Positions 26,067-34,940 of a DNA stretch of 64,000 nucleotides are shown here, piece after piece; positions within the stretch are counted from its first letter, which is position 1, and the number at the start of each line of letters is the position of its first letter. Source of the stretch: Thiodiazotropha sp040506195 (GTDB taxonomy: Bacteria > Pseudomonadota > Gammaproteobacteria > Chromatiales > Chromatiaceae); the NCBI GenBank assembly GCA_040506195.1, contig JBEVXH010000008.1, positions 62,001-126,000 on the forward strand, read 5' to 3'. A program made the translations under genes and the position numbers. The notes under the pieces were generated by a model. It was not told the DNA's origin and did no database searches. It worked only from the letters and a program-made list of their open reading frames with translations.

Positions 26067-26412
26067 TATGGGCTCCTTATAATAAAAAAATATTGTGTTT
26101 GGCCAAGTCAGCCGCTTTGTATTACGCGCCAGCCACGTTTGTTTTTTATAGTAAACTCATACACCGTCGCTCGCAGCCGATTCAACCAGAACAGGCAACT
26201 GGCAAATGAAAAACAGTACGTCTAAACCCAGTCAATTAGGTTCGTAAACATGTTTCTGTAACGCAATGTTATTGTTGAAACAATTCACGATTGTGTACAT
26301 AAAAGTGCAAAACACTTAGCTGGTTAACGCATGCAAGGAGTCTAGCAATTAAGGATACTGTCAAGTAGATGTGAAATGATAACTATTGTGAAAACAGGGG
26401 TGATTTCACCTG
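26067..26412. other. AT-rich intergenic region, no gene identified
   Basis: About 345 bases between the GlsB-like gene and the Gly/Cys-tail gene, both on the minus strand. It probably holds the GlsB-like promoter (near 26070-26160). No hairpin with a T-run was seen downstream of the Gly/Cys-tail gene. Confidence 0.4.
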
Positions 26413-26715
26413 TCACCCACCACAACCGCCACAACCACTACCTGAGTTTCTTCCCCCTCCGGAGCCAAGCCATTTCAAGACTCGATAGAGGATGTAGATA
26501 CCAAATGCCAGCTTCAGCCAAAACCAGATATCGGTAGCGGAAAGGTCATAGCCGCAAGAGATGAGAAAAAAGGGCAGTGAGGCAATGAGTGTGATGTTGG
26601 CGACAAGCGGAGAAGGCCTGGGTATGAGTAACCGTCTTTCAGTATTGACCCGAACGAGCGATTCGACAGCAGCGAAGCGTCTGTCGACCGATGGAGTGAC
26701 TTCGCTTTTCGAGAT
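26413..26715 (-). CDS. Small membrane protein with Gly/Cys-rich tail; start codon uncertain
   Basis: The minus-strand frame encodes about 100 residues: a polar N-terminus (VTPSVDRRFAAVESLVRVN), a hydrophobic stretch with LIASLPFFLISCGYD, a second one (WFWLKLAFGIYILYRVLKWL), and a tail ending NSGSGCGGCGG. The organised sequence and tail argue for a real gene. However, the frame has no ATG, GTG or TTG between the upstream in-frame TAG and the conserved-looking part. An ATC at 26713-26715 lies nine bases after AAAGGA and would give a natural start (M)SKSEVTPS. Either a rare ATC start, a sequence error, or a mutated start codon explains this. Function unknown. Confidence 0.5.
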   Translation of the reverse strand: MSKSEVTPSVDRRFAAVESLVRVNTERRLLIPRPSPLVANITLIASLPFFLISCGYDLSATDIWFWLKLAFGIYILYRVLKWLGSGGGRNSGSGCGGCGG

Positions 26716-26815
26716 GGCGGACTATCCTTTAGCATATTGCTCTCTTTTCGAAGTCGGCCTTGGCCCCATGGTTACTTGGCCAGCGGGGAATCGTCAAATC
26801 CGTTAGTGCATTGAT

Positions 26816-27367
26816 ATGAGCGACAAAAAAGTAAGCGAGATCATCAAATTTTGGTTTTCCGGCCGGGTTGAACCGCTACGCTTCAATTCAACAGCGGAAT
26901 TCGATCAGGAGATCAGGGATCGCTATTTGAAACTCTGGCACCGAGGGCGTAAGGGCGAGTTGGATCATTGGAAAGGAACAAAAGAGGGTTGCCTTGCGTT
27001 GGTCATCCTTCTCGATCAATTTCCCTTGAATATGTTTCGCCACCAGTCTGAAGCCTTTTCCACGGAACAGCAGTCCCGTGACGTGGCCGGTTTTGCCATC
27101 GATGTCGGATTCGACAAGCAGATGCCTGGTGAATGGCAGGCTTTTCTCTATCTGCCGTTCATGCACAGCGAGTCCCTCGCAGACCAGGATAGATCGGTTT
27201 CGCTGTTCGAATCAGCGGGCCTGCATGAGAATCTCAAATGGGCCGAACACCATCGAGCTCTGATAAGGCGATTCGGCCGCTTTCCCCACAGAAATGCGGT
27301 ATTTGGCCGTGAGAGCACAGCAGACGAACTGGCCTATCTGAATTCAAATCAAGCGTTTACCGGATAG
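26816..27367 (+). CDS. DUF924 family protein
   Basis: 183 residues, all helical, with the DUF924 (COG3803) pattern: IIKFWFSG near 8-15, ALVILLDQFPLNMFR near 61-75 and YLPFMHSESLADQDRSV near 103-119, and the C-terminal HHRALIRRFGRFPHRNAVFGRESTADE-type segment near 144-170. The family is soluble and tetratricopeptide-like, with unknown function. It is a single gene, divergent from the Gly/Cys-tail gene. No strong ribosome-binding site is seen before the ATG at 26816. Confidence 0.9.
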   Translation: MSDKKVSEIIKFWFSGRVEPLRFNSTAEFDQEIRDRYLKLWHRGRKGELDHWKGTKEGCLALVILLDQFPLNMFRHQSEAFSTEQQSRDVAGFAIDVGFDKQMPGEWQAFLYLPFMHSESLADQDRSVSLFESAGLHENLKWAEHHRALIRRFGRFPHRNAVFGRESTADELAYLNSNQAFTG

Positions 27368-27393
27368 CGTGTTGTCGGTTATGGAAAAAAATA

Positions 27394-27620
27394 TTTAGCC
27401 GCGAATGGAAGCTATTCACCGCGAATTTACGCAAAAGATATTATGATCGCTTGATTCGCCATAAAAATAACCGTTCAACCCTCCGCACTTATCAGACAGG
27501 TCCTAGGCTGCTTAGGCCAGAGGAATTGATTTCGATTGATCACGTTTAATCAGCCACGAACCACCCGTCCTTGTATGTGAATATTTGCAGTGATTAGCGT
27601 CTATTCGCGGCTTGTTATTT
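27394..27620. repeat. Family B short repeats in inverted pair, intergenic
   Basis: The left stretch (TAGCCGCGAATGGAAGC, near 27395) and the right stretch (reverse complement AGCCGCGAATAGACGC, near 27595-27612) are inverted copies bounding a 200 bp patch. It also contains CGCGAATTTACGCAAA and, near 27495-27505, ACAGGTCCTAG, a degenerate end of the MITE-like family. No gene. Confidence 0.45.
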
Positions 27621-27642
27621 TCCGCCATTGCCAAGCCAGCAG

Positions 27643-29715
27643 CTAGCGCCCCAAAGATTTCATAACCCTTGCCGGCACTGCTGCGAAATGGTCGATCTCC
27701 ATGGTGAATGAACCGCGGCCGTGGGTTGCGGAGCGCAGTTCGGTCGCGTAACCGAACATCTCGGAAAGGGGTACCTGGTTACGAATCGCCTTGATCTGGC
27801 CCGGCCGGTCAGAGACGCCGTCGATCTCGGCGCGCCGATTGGCCAATTGCGCCAGCACATCGCCCAGGTGTTCTTCGGGGGTGATGACCTCACATCGAAC
27901 AATCGGCTCGAGCAATACCGGCACGCCTTTCTCCAGGCCGCTGCGCAGTGCCATGCCTGCCGCTATTTGGTAGGCCATAGGATTGGAGTCCACGCTGTGT
28001 TCGGAACCGTCAGTCAGGGCTACTTTGATATCGGTAACGGGATAGCCGCCGATGACTCCGCTCCGGGCCGCCTCACGGATGCCGCTCTCCACAGCCGGGA
28101 TATAAGCGGCGGGAATTGCGCCACCGCTGATCCGGTTTTCAAATAGCAGCCCTGAACCCGTCACCCCCGGTGTTATCTCGATGACCACATGGCCGTATTG
28201 TCCATGGCCTCCTGTCTGTCTGACAAAGCGGCCTTCTACCCCCGTAGCGGTTTGGGTGATGGTCTCTTTATAGGCCACCTTGGGATTGCCGGTGCGGACA
28301 TTGACGCCTTGCTCGCGTTGCAGCCTGTCCAGCAGTACCTCCAGGTGAAGCTCGCCCATGCCGGAGAGGATCGTCTGTCCGGTCTCTTCATCGGTTTCGG
28401 CCTTGAAGGTGGGGTCATCTTCCGCAAGGTGGTGCAGGGCATCAGCCAGACGTTCATTATCCTGTGCTGTAATCGGCGCCACCGTGATCTTGATGACAGG
28501 ATCGGGAAAACTGATCGATTCGAGTAACAATGGATGTTTTGGGTCGCATAGAGTATCGCCGGTGACTGCCTCCTTCATACCCAACAGGGCGGCAATGTCT
28601 CCGGCATGGATGACTTCGATATCCTCCCGATGCTCGGCATACATCCGTTCCAGCCGTCCAACCCGTTGGTTGCGTTTGTGGCGCGGGTTGAGCACCATGG
28701 CACCCGTTTGCAAACTGCCGGAGTAGACGCGGACATAGCAGAGACGGCCGGCATAGGGATCGGTGACGGTCTTGAACAGGAGTGCGCAGAGGGGGCTGTC
28801 ATTGCTCGGAGCGCGTATGATCGCTTCACCCTTCACCGGGTGAACGCCCTGGATTTCACCGATATCGAGGGGGGAAGGCAGATAGCGGATCAGTGCGTCG
28901 AGCAGAGGTTGAACACCCCGGTTTCTCAGTGCACTGCCGCAAAGGACAGGCACGATTGCATTTTCCAGCGTGGCGCGACGCAGGGCGTCGTGGATCATCT
29001 CTTCATCGGTCTCACCGCCTTCCAACCAGATCGTCAGCAGCGTGTCGTCCTGTTCAGCGAGTTGCTCGATCATTGTTGCACGGGCAGATTCCGCATCAGC
29101 CAGGTGTTGTGCCGGTATCTCTTCGTACTCCCTATGTGCACCCAGATCATCGTGCCAACGGATGAGTTGCATGCTGATCAGGTCTATCACACCTTCGAAA
29201 CCCGCTTCCACGCCCAGGGGTAGTTGCAGGGGGATCGGGTTGGCGCCGAGCTGCTCACGAATGGTATTGACCGCATGCTTGAAGTCGGCGCCGATGCGAT
29301 CCATTTTATTGATAAAACAGAGGCGGGGAACGCGATAACGGTCAGCCTGCCGCCAAACCGTTTCGCTTTGAGGTTCCACGCCCTGGGAGGCATCAAACAC
29401 CACCACAGCCCCATCCAGTACCCGTAAAGCCCGCTGCACCTCTGCGGTAAAGTCGATATGCCCGGGTGTATCGATAAGGTTGATTTGATGATCATTCCAA
29501 AATGCGGAGACGGCTGCATCCACAATGGTAATTCCACGCTCGCGCTCCTGATCCATCCAATCGGTGACAGTGGTGCCGCTGTCCACCGAGCCCAACTGAT
29601 GGGTACGACCCGCATAATAGAGTATGCGTTCCGTAGTGGTGGTCTTGCCTGCGTCTATATGGGCGATCAAACCGATATTGCGTAAACGCTCAATGGGGAC
29701 AGCTTTGGCGGTCAT
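27643..29715 (-). CDS. fusA: Elongation factor G paralogue
   Basis: 690 residues, all five EF-G domains. GTPase motifs: AHIDAGKTTTTE (G1) near 17-28, RGITI (G2) near 59, DTPGH (G3) near 82, NKMD (G4) near 136 and GSALRN (G5) near 260. Domain IV and V segments (RQTGGHGQYGHV, PIVRCEV, GRGSFTMEID) are intact. EF-G moves tRNAs on the ribosome or assists recycling. It is a lone gene rather than part of the rpsL-rpsG-fusA-tuf cluster and departs from standard switch sequences (DSGTTVTDWMDQERERG), so it is probably a second copy of the EF-G2 type; I infer this, having only this window. Confidence 0.92.
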   Translation of the reverse strand: MTAKAVPIERLRNIGLIAHIDAGKTTTTERILYYAGRTHQLGSVDSGTTVTDWMDQERERGITIVDAAVSAFWNDHQINLIDTPGHIDFTAEVQRALRVLDGAVVVFDASQGVEPQSETVWRQADRYRVPRLCFINKMDRIGADFKHAVNTIREQLGANPIPLQLPLGVEAGFEGVIDLISMQLIRWHDDLGAHREYEEIPAQHLADAESARATMIEQLAEQDDTLLTIWLEGGETDEEMIHDALRRATLENAIVPVLCGSALRNRGVQPLLDALIRYLPSPLDIGEIQGVHPVKGEAIIRAPSNDSPLCALLFKTVTDPYAGRLCYVRVYSGSLQTGAMVLNPRHKRNQRVGRLERMYAEHREDIEVIHAGDIAALLGMKEAVTGDTLCDPKHPLLLESISFPDPVIKITVAPITAQDNERLADALHHLAEDDPTFKAETDEETGQTILSGMGELHLEVLLDRLQREQGVNVRTGNPKVAYKETITQTATGVEGRFVRQTGGHGQYGHVVIEITPGVTGSGLLFENRISGGAIPAAYIPAVESGIREAARSGVIGGYPVTDIKVALTDGSEHSVDSNPMAYQIAAGMALRSGLEKGVPVLLEPIVRCEVITPEEHLGDVLAQLANRRAEIDGVSDRPGQIKAIRNQVPLSEMFGYATELRSATHGRGSFTMEIDHFAAVPARVMKSLGR

Positions 29716-29802
29716 AGGTTAGTGTCTTATTGTTGTATCAAAGTGGATTTCATCAAACTCAACTCATTTTAGTCTACCCGAGCGTGTTGCGGTAATGGAT
29801 GG

Positions 29803-29816
29803 GGGTTAAGCAGGCC
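29803..29816 (+). repeat. Single end of the MITE-like repeat
   Basis: A stretch ending GTTAAGCAGGCC followed by CTAG (29817-29820), matching the repeat terminus. Confidence 0.6.
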
Positions 29817-29895
29817 CTAGAGAACACGAATGAGAAAGTACTTGATATCCGGGCGATTGGCTCGGTTTTGATAGTCTCAACAATATCTCATGATA

Positions 29896-29933
29896 TGGAG
29901 CGACAAAAAGATTCGCGTAAATTTGCGGTAACT
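29896..29933 (-). repeat. Family B repeat at the edge of the dsrA fragment
   Basis: The reverse complement (AGTTACCGCAAATTTACGCG and onward) is a family B unit. dsrA homology stops exactly where it begins, so the repeat marks a rearrangement junction. Confidence 0.5.
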
Positions 29934-30255
29934 GGCGTTCATGCAATCGTTGGGACAACCGGAGACCTTGAACTTGTATGGCAGGGCGGGGCGGTGCATC
30001 TCGTCAAGAAAGTTATTGACCAGGCCAGAGTCCCACTTCTCCCAACTGTTCGCAAGCTGCCGCAGGCAATCGGTGGTGTAGTAGTTGCCCGCGGGCGGTT
30101 GAACCCGCAGGGTGTGGAACTCCTTCGATTTCGGGATCAGGTGGCCGATTTCGGAAAAGCGCGGGATGATCACGCAAGCGCTTTATACCGGTGATGAAAC
30201 TGGGCCACTCGCCACCCTCCAACTGGTCGGGCATCGGTGTCTGGTGCTTTTTTCA
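29934..30255 (-). pseudogene. dsrA: Remnant of reverse-type dissimilatory sulfite reductase alpha subunit
   Basis: The minus strand encodes three pieces of DsrA joined by deletions. First comes KKHQTPMPDQLEGGEWPSF and ITGIKRL (the N-terminus without its start). After loss of about 40 codons and a frame change follow IIPRFSEIGHLIPKSKEFHT, LRVQPPAGNYYTTDCLRQLA and NSWEKWDSGL. After a second loss, fused in frame, come VNNFLDEMHRPALPYKF and KVSGCPNDCMNA, with two of the siroheme/iron-sulfur cysteines. Homology then ends at a family B repeat. DsrA normally has more than 400 residues, so this cannot be functional. The wording of the pieces matches the sulfur-oxidation (rDsr) type rather than sulfate reducers, from memory. 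A complete dsr locus elsewhere in the genome is likely. Confidence 0.85.
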
Positions 30256-30559
30256 AATCGGCTCACCCAATCGAATAACTGATAACAAAAATATAAATAA
30301 TAATCATCCTTATTCTTATAAAGTTGGTTGATTAAAACAGTATGTTTATATCACCAAAGGAATAGTGCGGGTTGATATCCATTAAGGATTTCCCTATATT
30401 TTTCAATTAACTGTAGAAAACACTTCAGATGATCATATAACAGCCGCAACAAGATGGTGGGATTCGGCCGCATATATGTACTGCTATGAGGCATCTATGC
30501 TGGTCATGCATAGTGCTATCTGAGTTGGTTTTTATAAATAGTGATCAGGGTAATTAAAG
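30256..30559. other. AT-rich region upstream of the double-receiver regulator
   Basis: About 300 bases, very AT-rich at 30275-30345. It should contain the promoter of the regulator gene; no other feature is supported. Confidence 0.4.
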
Positions 30560-32908
30560 ATGACTGCCACTGGGGACTCACATAATAGGTATCTGCAGCA
30601 ACAGCTCCCTGAGATCCTCGCCAATATCGAGGTGAATTGGCCGGTGCTGCCCTCGGGAATGTGGAACGCATCGGGGGTGAGATCGGTGTTGCGCCATCTC
30701 AATGAAATGACAAGAAAGAGCCGCCAGGCGGGCCTGGTCAATGTCAATAAAATTACCCAGGCCATCGATCAGGCGATCAACGAAATATTTCAGGAAGATG
30801 CGCAACCCGATGCAGAAGAGATAGATCGCCTCAATCAACATCTCGAAGCGCTGAAGGTTGCCGTAACCGCTTCCCAGGCGCCCGACGGCGTCGAGACGGC
30901 AATGCAGTCATACTATCAAGTGATCTATCTGAATCATGAGGATAGTGTCAAGGATCAAATCACCGCGGCCATACAGAAGAATGGATGGCGTGTCTTAAAC
31001 GTCCACAGCGTTGAAGATCTGCGCGTGGCAATGGCTGATGAGAAGGCGAAGTCCGTGCTTGTCGACACAGAGCACCTACAGCACATGGGTGAGGTGAATC
31101 AACTTCTCGATGAGTTGCGTTCGCAAAAGAAAAAGCGGCCCGAACTGATCTTTCTCTCGGATCGGTGTGATATTGAGATTCGTCTTGAGGCCCTGCGATC
31201 TGGTGCTACCCATTGTTTCTCGAAACCGATCAACATCACCGATCTGATGTTGAATCTCAAGCAGATCATCTCTCCTGATGTGAAACCCCGTAATCGGGTA
31301 TTGGTGGTCGAGGATGATGAATCCCAGGCGAAATTCGCCAGTACACTGTTACGCAAAGGCGGTTTGGAAACCCTGGCGATTACCGATCCGCTGGGTGTGA
31401 TGGAAGCAGTGGAGCAGTTTCAACCGGATCTTATCCTTATGGATCTCTACATGCCGGGTGCGAACGGGATTGAGTTGACCCAGGTGATACGCGAGAGGCG
31501 TGAGTCGTTGACAATACCCATCGTCTTTCTCTCCGGAGAAGATGACTTGGAAAAGAAGTTGCTTGCTCTTCATTCGGGTGCTGATGACTTTCTGATCAAG
31601 CCGGTCAGACCGCAGCATCTGCTGGCTACCGTTAAAACACGCATCAGCAGAGCCAAAGAGATTTTCACGGCAGGCCGAAAGGGACACATCGATCACTCCA
31701 CGGGATTGCGCAACAGGAGGGAGTTGTTGCAGCAGATCGATCTCAGCAACCAAGTGATGCAAAAGGGAGAGATGGCCGGTGCACTGTTTTCCATAACCCT
31801 TGCCGACCGGGAACAACACCTCAGCAGTGATGAGAGTGAGGCGATCAACAACCTTGTGCTTGATGTCGCAGACCTGGCCGGCGCACTGTTCGGTAAACGG
31901 GACATTATCGCCAGAACCGCGGGGCAAAGTCTGGGTATTCTGATTCATCGCAAAACAGAAACGGAGATCGAAGAGATCGGTTCGGCGCTCTCTGAGCAGC
32001 TCAGTGAAGCCCTCGCCGACGATCCGGTATCAGGCGGCAGTCATCGTTTCGGTGTCGGCCTGGAACTGATCGATGCAAAACAGCTGGACGCCTATCTTCA
32101 TCTTACCAGGGGAGAGGCGGCGTCTCTGCAGGCCTATCGCGAGGAGCATGACGGATATCTGCGCTATCATGAGCAGACCGCCGGTGAAGAATCCGGTGAA
32201 CAGGTCGCCGATGAGTTCCAGAAGCAACAGTTTCTCAATGCCCTGAAGGCGGGTCTGATAGAGTTCCATGAGCATAAATTCAGCGCATCCCACGATATAG
32301 GCAAGGAGATCAGTGAACAGATACCGGTGCCTGCGCCGGCGACCGATATCGTTTTGATCTCGGATGATATCTATCTGACCGCCGAACGTCATGGGGCGAG
32401 TAATCTGCTCGACAAATATATTTGTCATAATGCGATAAAAATGCTTGGGCAAGCTGCACTTCATGGTAATGCAAATCAATTGCTCATTCGCTTGTCCGCC
32501 CATGCGGCCGGTGACGAAACTGTTCTCGAATTTTTAAGGTCGGAATTGCGCAATATGCAGTTGATAGGCACCGGCTTGATCATAGAGTTCAATCTCCCCT
32601 CACTGGCTTCAAACCTTAAGCAGGCGCGTCACTTTCTCGGTGAAATCTCGGCGATGGGGATCACCACGTTGCTTGGTAATTTCGCCTGTAATGAGACCGC
32701 CTACAAAGTTTTGGCCTACCTGAAAGCCGATGGAATACGGCCGCATATCTCCCTGATGCAGACGAACCATGAAAAGGTTCATGAGATCGCCACTCAAGTA
32801 CACTCGCTGCAAGCAAAGATCATTCTGCCCAGGGTGGAGAAATTCGGTCAGATCAGTTTGCATTGGTCCGAGGCGGCGGATTATGTTCAGGCCGATTATG
32901 ATGATTGA
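30560..32908 (+). CDS. Double-receiver response regulator with degenerate GGDEF and EAL domains
   Basis: 782 residues. Residues 1-105 are helical and unassigned. A first receiver-like domain (about 115-238) keeps an aspartate at 169 and a lysine in FSKPIN but lacks the usual acidic pair. A second, complete receiver follows (about 245-362): VVEDDE, phospho-acceptor D295 in LMDLYMPG, FLSGEDD and IKPVRP. Residues 375-540 have the beginning of a GGDEF domain (HIDHSTGLRNRRELL) but no GGDEF motif. Residues 555-775 follow EAL-domain architecture without EAL or the metal ligands. It is therefore probably not a cyclic-di-GMP enzyme but a phosphorylation-controlled scaffold or binding protein. No kinase gene is adjacent. 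Confidence 0.85.
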   Translation: MTATGDSHNRYLQQQLPEILANIEVNWPVLPSGMWNASGVRSVLRHLNEMTRKSRQAGLVNVNKITQAIDQAINEIFQEDAQPDAEEIDRLNQHLEALKVAVTASQAPDGVETAMQSYYQVIYLNHEDSVKDQITAAIQKNGWRVLNVHSVEDLRVAMADEKAKSVLVDTEHLQHMGEVNQLLDELRSQKKKRPELIFLSDRCDIEIRLEALRSGATHCFSKPINITDLMLNLKQIISPDVKPRNRVLVVEDDESQAKFASTLLRKGGLETLAITDPLGVMEAVEQFQPDLILMDLYMPGANGIELTQVIRERRESLTIPIVFLSGEDDLEKKLLALHSGADDFLIKPVRPQHLLATVKTRISRAKEIFTAGRKGHIDHSTGLRNRRELLQQIDLSNQVMQKGEMAGALFSITLADREQHLSSDESEAINNLVLDVADLAGALFGKRDIIARTAGQSLGILIHRKTETEIEEIGSALSEQLSEALADDPVSGGSHRFGVGLELIDAKQLDAYLHLTRGEAASLQAYREEHDGYLRYHEQTAGEESGEQVADEFQKQQFLNALKAGLIEFHEHKFSASHDIGKEISEQIPVPAPATDIVLISDDIYLTAERHGASNLLDKYICHNAIKMLGQAALHGNANQLLIRLSAHAAGDETVLEFLRSELRNMQLIGTGLIIEFNLPSLASNLKQARHFLGEISAMGITTLLGNFACNETAYKVLAYLKADGIRPHISLMQTNHEKVHEIATQVHSLQAKIILPRVEKFGQISLHWSEAADYVQADYDD

Positions 32909-32997
32909 TAACGTTGTTCTGAAAAAGCACGCAACCCTCTTAACATCAACTATCTGAGAGTGTCTGTTGTAATGGAGTGTATGCTGTTGCAGTCTGG

Positions 32998-33348
32998 TCA
33001 GTGGCGCTCGTCAATCAACTTCACCCTGGTCTCTGCAGATCCCTTATCAATCTCCAGCACAAGTTCACAATATTCCGTTTGCGTATCCAGCGGCGTAGGA
33101 TCGTCGGCACAGCTGCAGCCGGCGATGATGCCGGCATAGATGATCGAGACCCTGCAGCGAATGAACGCTGTTTCTTCCTCACTATCGATGACGATTGCAC
33201 CGAAGGGTTCCGAGCTGACCATGCTGCTGAGGCTCAAGCCTTGTTGCAGGGGAAGTCGATCCGCTTCGATCGCTTCCAGTTCATCCTTGAGGACCTGATC
33301 GAATCCGGGACTGTTCCAGGCATCCCTGGCTTTGGGGAGGTGAATCAT
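32998..33348 (-). CDS. Conserved-looking hypothetical protein
   Basis: 116 residues, soluble. A helical acidic N-terminus (FDQVLKDELEAIEADRLPLQQGL) is followed by a beta-rich part (SEPFGAIVIDSEEETAFIRCRVSI, IIAGCSCADDPTPLDTQTEYCELVLEIDK). GGAG stands 8 bases before the ATG. It is preferred over the opposing plus-strand frame at 32977-33435 because of its composition and ribosome-binding site. I do not recognise a family. It is divergent from the GTPase pair, sharing a short 90-base promoter region with it, and converges on the receiver protein gene. Confidence 0.65.
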   Translation of the reverse strand: MIHLPKARDAWNSPGFDQVLKDELEAIEADRLPLQQGLSLSSMVSSEPFGAIVIDSEEETAFIRCRVSIIYAGIIAGCSCADDPTPLDTQTEYCELVLEIDKGSAETRVKLIDERH

Positions 33349-33437
33349 CTCTGCTCCATGGCTGGTTTAACGTCAGATTCTACCGTATTCTGTTCGATCA
33401 GGATTATGCCGGAAGGTTTCTACCCATATCTATAGCC

Positions 33438-34940
33438 ATGACAGAGCAACAGGTTCCCACTGCACAAAAGCGCATATTACGTCTGCTGCTGTTGGTGGCG
33501 TTACTGTTTCTTTTGCTGCTGGCGCTGTTGATCATGCTGCAGCTAACCGAATCGGCGCTCAGTGTCTGGCAGATACTCGATCAACTCTCCCCCGCCTTGT
33601 TGGTGGTCTACGCCATCGGCCTGTTCGGTTTCGCGCTACTGGTCTCGATCCTGAGTTGGCTGCTTCTGCGACCGGCAAAGCGCAAGCCTGCAGAGCAAGT
33701 GCTGGGGGCTTCACTGCCGCAGGACAGGGAGACTTTTAGCGAAGCGCTGCAGCAGGCGGATACCCAGGGGATCGATACGGCCGGGGCGCGTCAAGAGTTG
33801 CGGGAGCTTGACCGACGGGTGGCGCAAATGACGCTCTATGTGGTTTTTTTCGGTGCCGTATCCGCGGGCAAGAGTGCGCTTATCAAGGCAATTGCAGGTG
33901 CCGAGGATATTGAAGTCGACCCTCGCGCCGGCACTACCCGGCGTGTCACCCACTATCGCTATGCCGATGGCGCAGGTGTCGCTCTGCATCTGACCGATGC
34001 GCCGGGTATCCTCGACACCGATCCTGAGCATGTGCAGATGGCCCGCGAGGAGGCCAGGCGCGCCCATCTGGTGATCTATGTCTGTGACGGGGAGCTGACC
34101 CGTGATCAACATCGTGAGCTGGAGGCACTCAAGGCCCTCGAACGGCCACTGATCGTGGCCTTGAACAAACAGGACCGCTATAGCGAGGAGGATCTCAAGG
34201 CTATTCTCGCCAGGCTTCGAGAACGGTTGCCGGAGATTGAAGTCATACCGGTTCAGGCGGGGGGCAAAGAGCAGGTCACGCATATCGACGATTCCGGCAA
34301 GGAGCGGCGCGAGCTGCGTGACAGGGCAGCAAAGATCGGGGAATTGACGAGTGCGATCAAGCTTCGAATCGAAAGCGAGGGGGAGCGGCTCGATGCACGG
34401 CGGGATGAGAGTCTGGTGCGGTTGGGCGCCGAGAAGCTTCATCTGGCGACTCAGACCCATCGTCGTCAGGAAGGCGAGAAGCTGGTGCGACAGTACACCG
34501 GTAAGGCGATGGTGGGCGCCATGGCGGCGATCAGTCCCGGTACCGATGTCCTGATACAGGGCTATCTGGGGGTGCAGATGGTGAAGGCCCTCACCTCCCT
34601 GTATGAGGTGAAGGCCCGCGAGGTCGACGTTGAACACTTTATCGACCTGGCCAGTCAGAATGTGGGCAAACGCATGACCTTGCTGTTGGCCGTGACCGGC
34701 AATGTATTGAAGGCGTTTCCCGGTGTGGGAACAGTGACGGGAGGTATGATTCATGCAGTTGCCTATGGCTTGATTTTCGAAGGCTTGGGCAGGGCCGTGG
34801 TAAAGACCCTGCAGGAGAGTGGAACGCTCAAGACCGTTGAGGCGTTGGACTATTTCGAGGAGGCGCTGAGTGGAGATCTGGAAAGCCGTGCAAAATATTT
34901 TGCCCGGCTGGCTGTGGAAGAGTTCAGAAAAGAAGAGTGA
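33438..34940 (+). CDS. Membrane-anchored Era-like GTPase with C-terminal DUF697 domain (first of pair)
   Basis: 500 residues. Two adjacent membrane helices (about 14-35 and 52-77) anchor a GTPase domain with GAVSAGKSALIKAIAG (G1) near 138-153, DAPG (G3) near 192, NKQD (G4) near 237. The C-terminal third (about 350-480) has two to three weakly hydrophobic helices (GKAMVGAMAAISPGTDVLIQGYLG, GNVLKAFPGVGTVTGG) typical of the DUF697 region. Members are poorly characterised GTPases of the YcjX/YcjF/dynamin-like neighbourhood, thought to act at membranes. The second GTPase gene begins inside its 3' end, with 71 bases of overlap. Confidence 0.85.
   Translation: MTEQQVPTAQKRILRLLLLVALLFLLLLALLIMLQLTESALSVWQILDQLSPALLVVYAIGLFGFALLVSILSWLLLRPAKRKPAEQVLGASLPQDRETFSEALQQADTQGIDTAGARQELRELDRRVAQMTLYVVFFGAVSAGKSALIKAIAGAEDIEVDPRAGTTRRVTHYRYADGAGVALHLTDAPGILDTDPEHVQMAREEARRAHLVIYVCDGELTRDQHRELEALKALERPLIVALNKQDRYSEEDLKAILARLRERLPEIEVIPVQAGGKEQVTHIDDSGKERRELRDRAAKIGELTSAIKLRIESEGERLDARRDESLVRLGAEKLHLATQTHRRQEGEKLVRQYTGKAMVGAMAAISPGTDVLIQGYLGVQMVKALTSLYEVKAREVDVEHFIDLASQNVGKRMTLLLAVTGNVLKAFPGVGTVTGGMIHAVAYGLIFEGLGRAVVKTLQESGTLKTVEALDYFEEALSGDLESRAKYFARLAVEEFRKEE

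Noticed and set aside
32977..33435. 152-codon plus-strand frame opposite the hypothetical gene at 32998-33348
   Set aside because: No ribosome-binding site and unstructured composition, while the minus-strand frame has GGAG before ATG and a regular soluble-protein composition.
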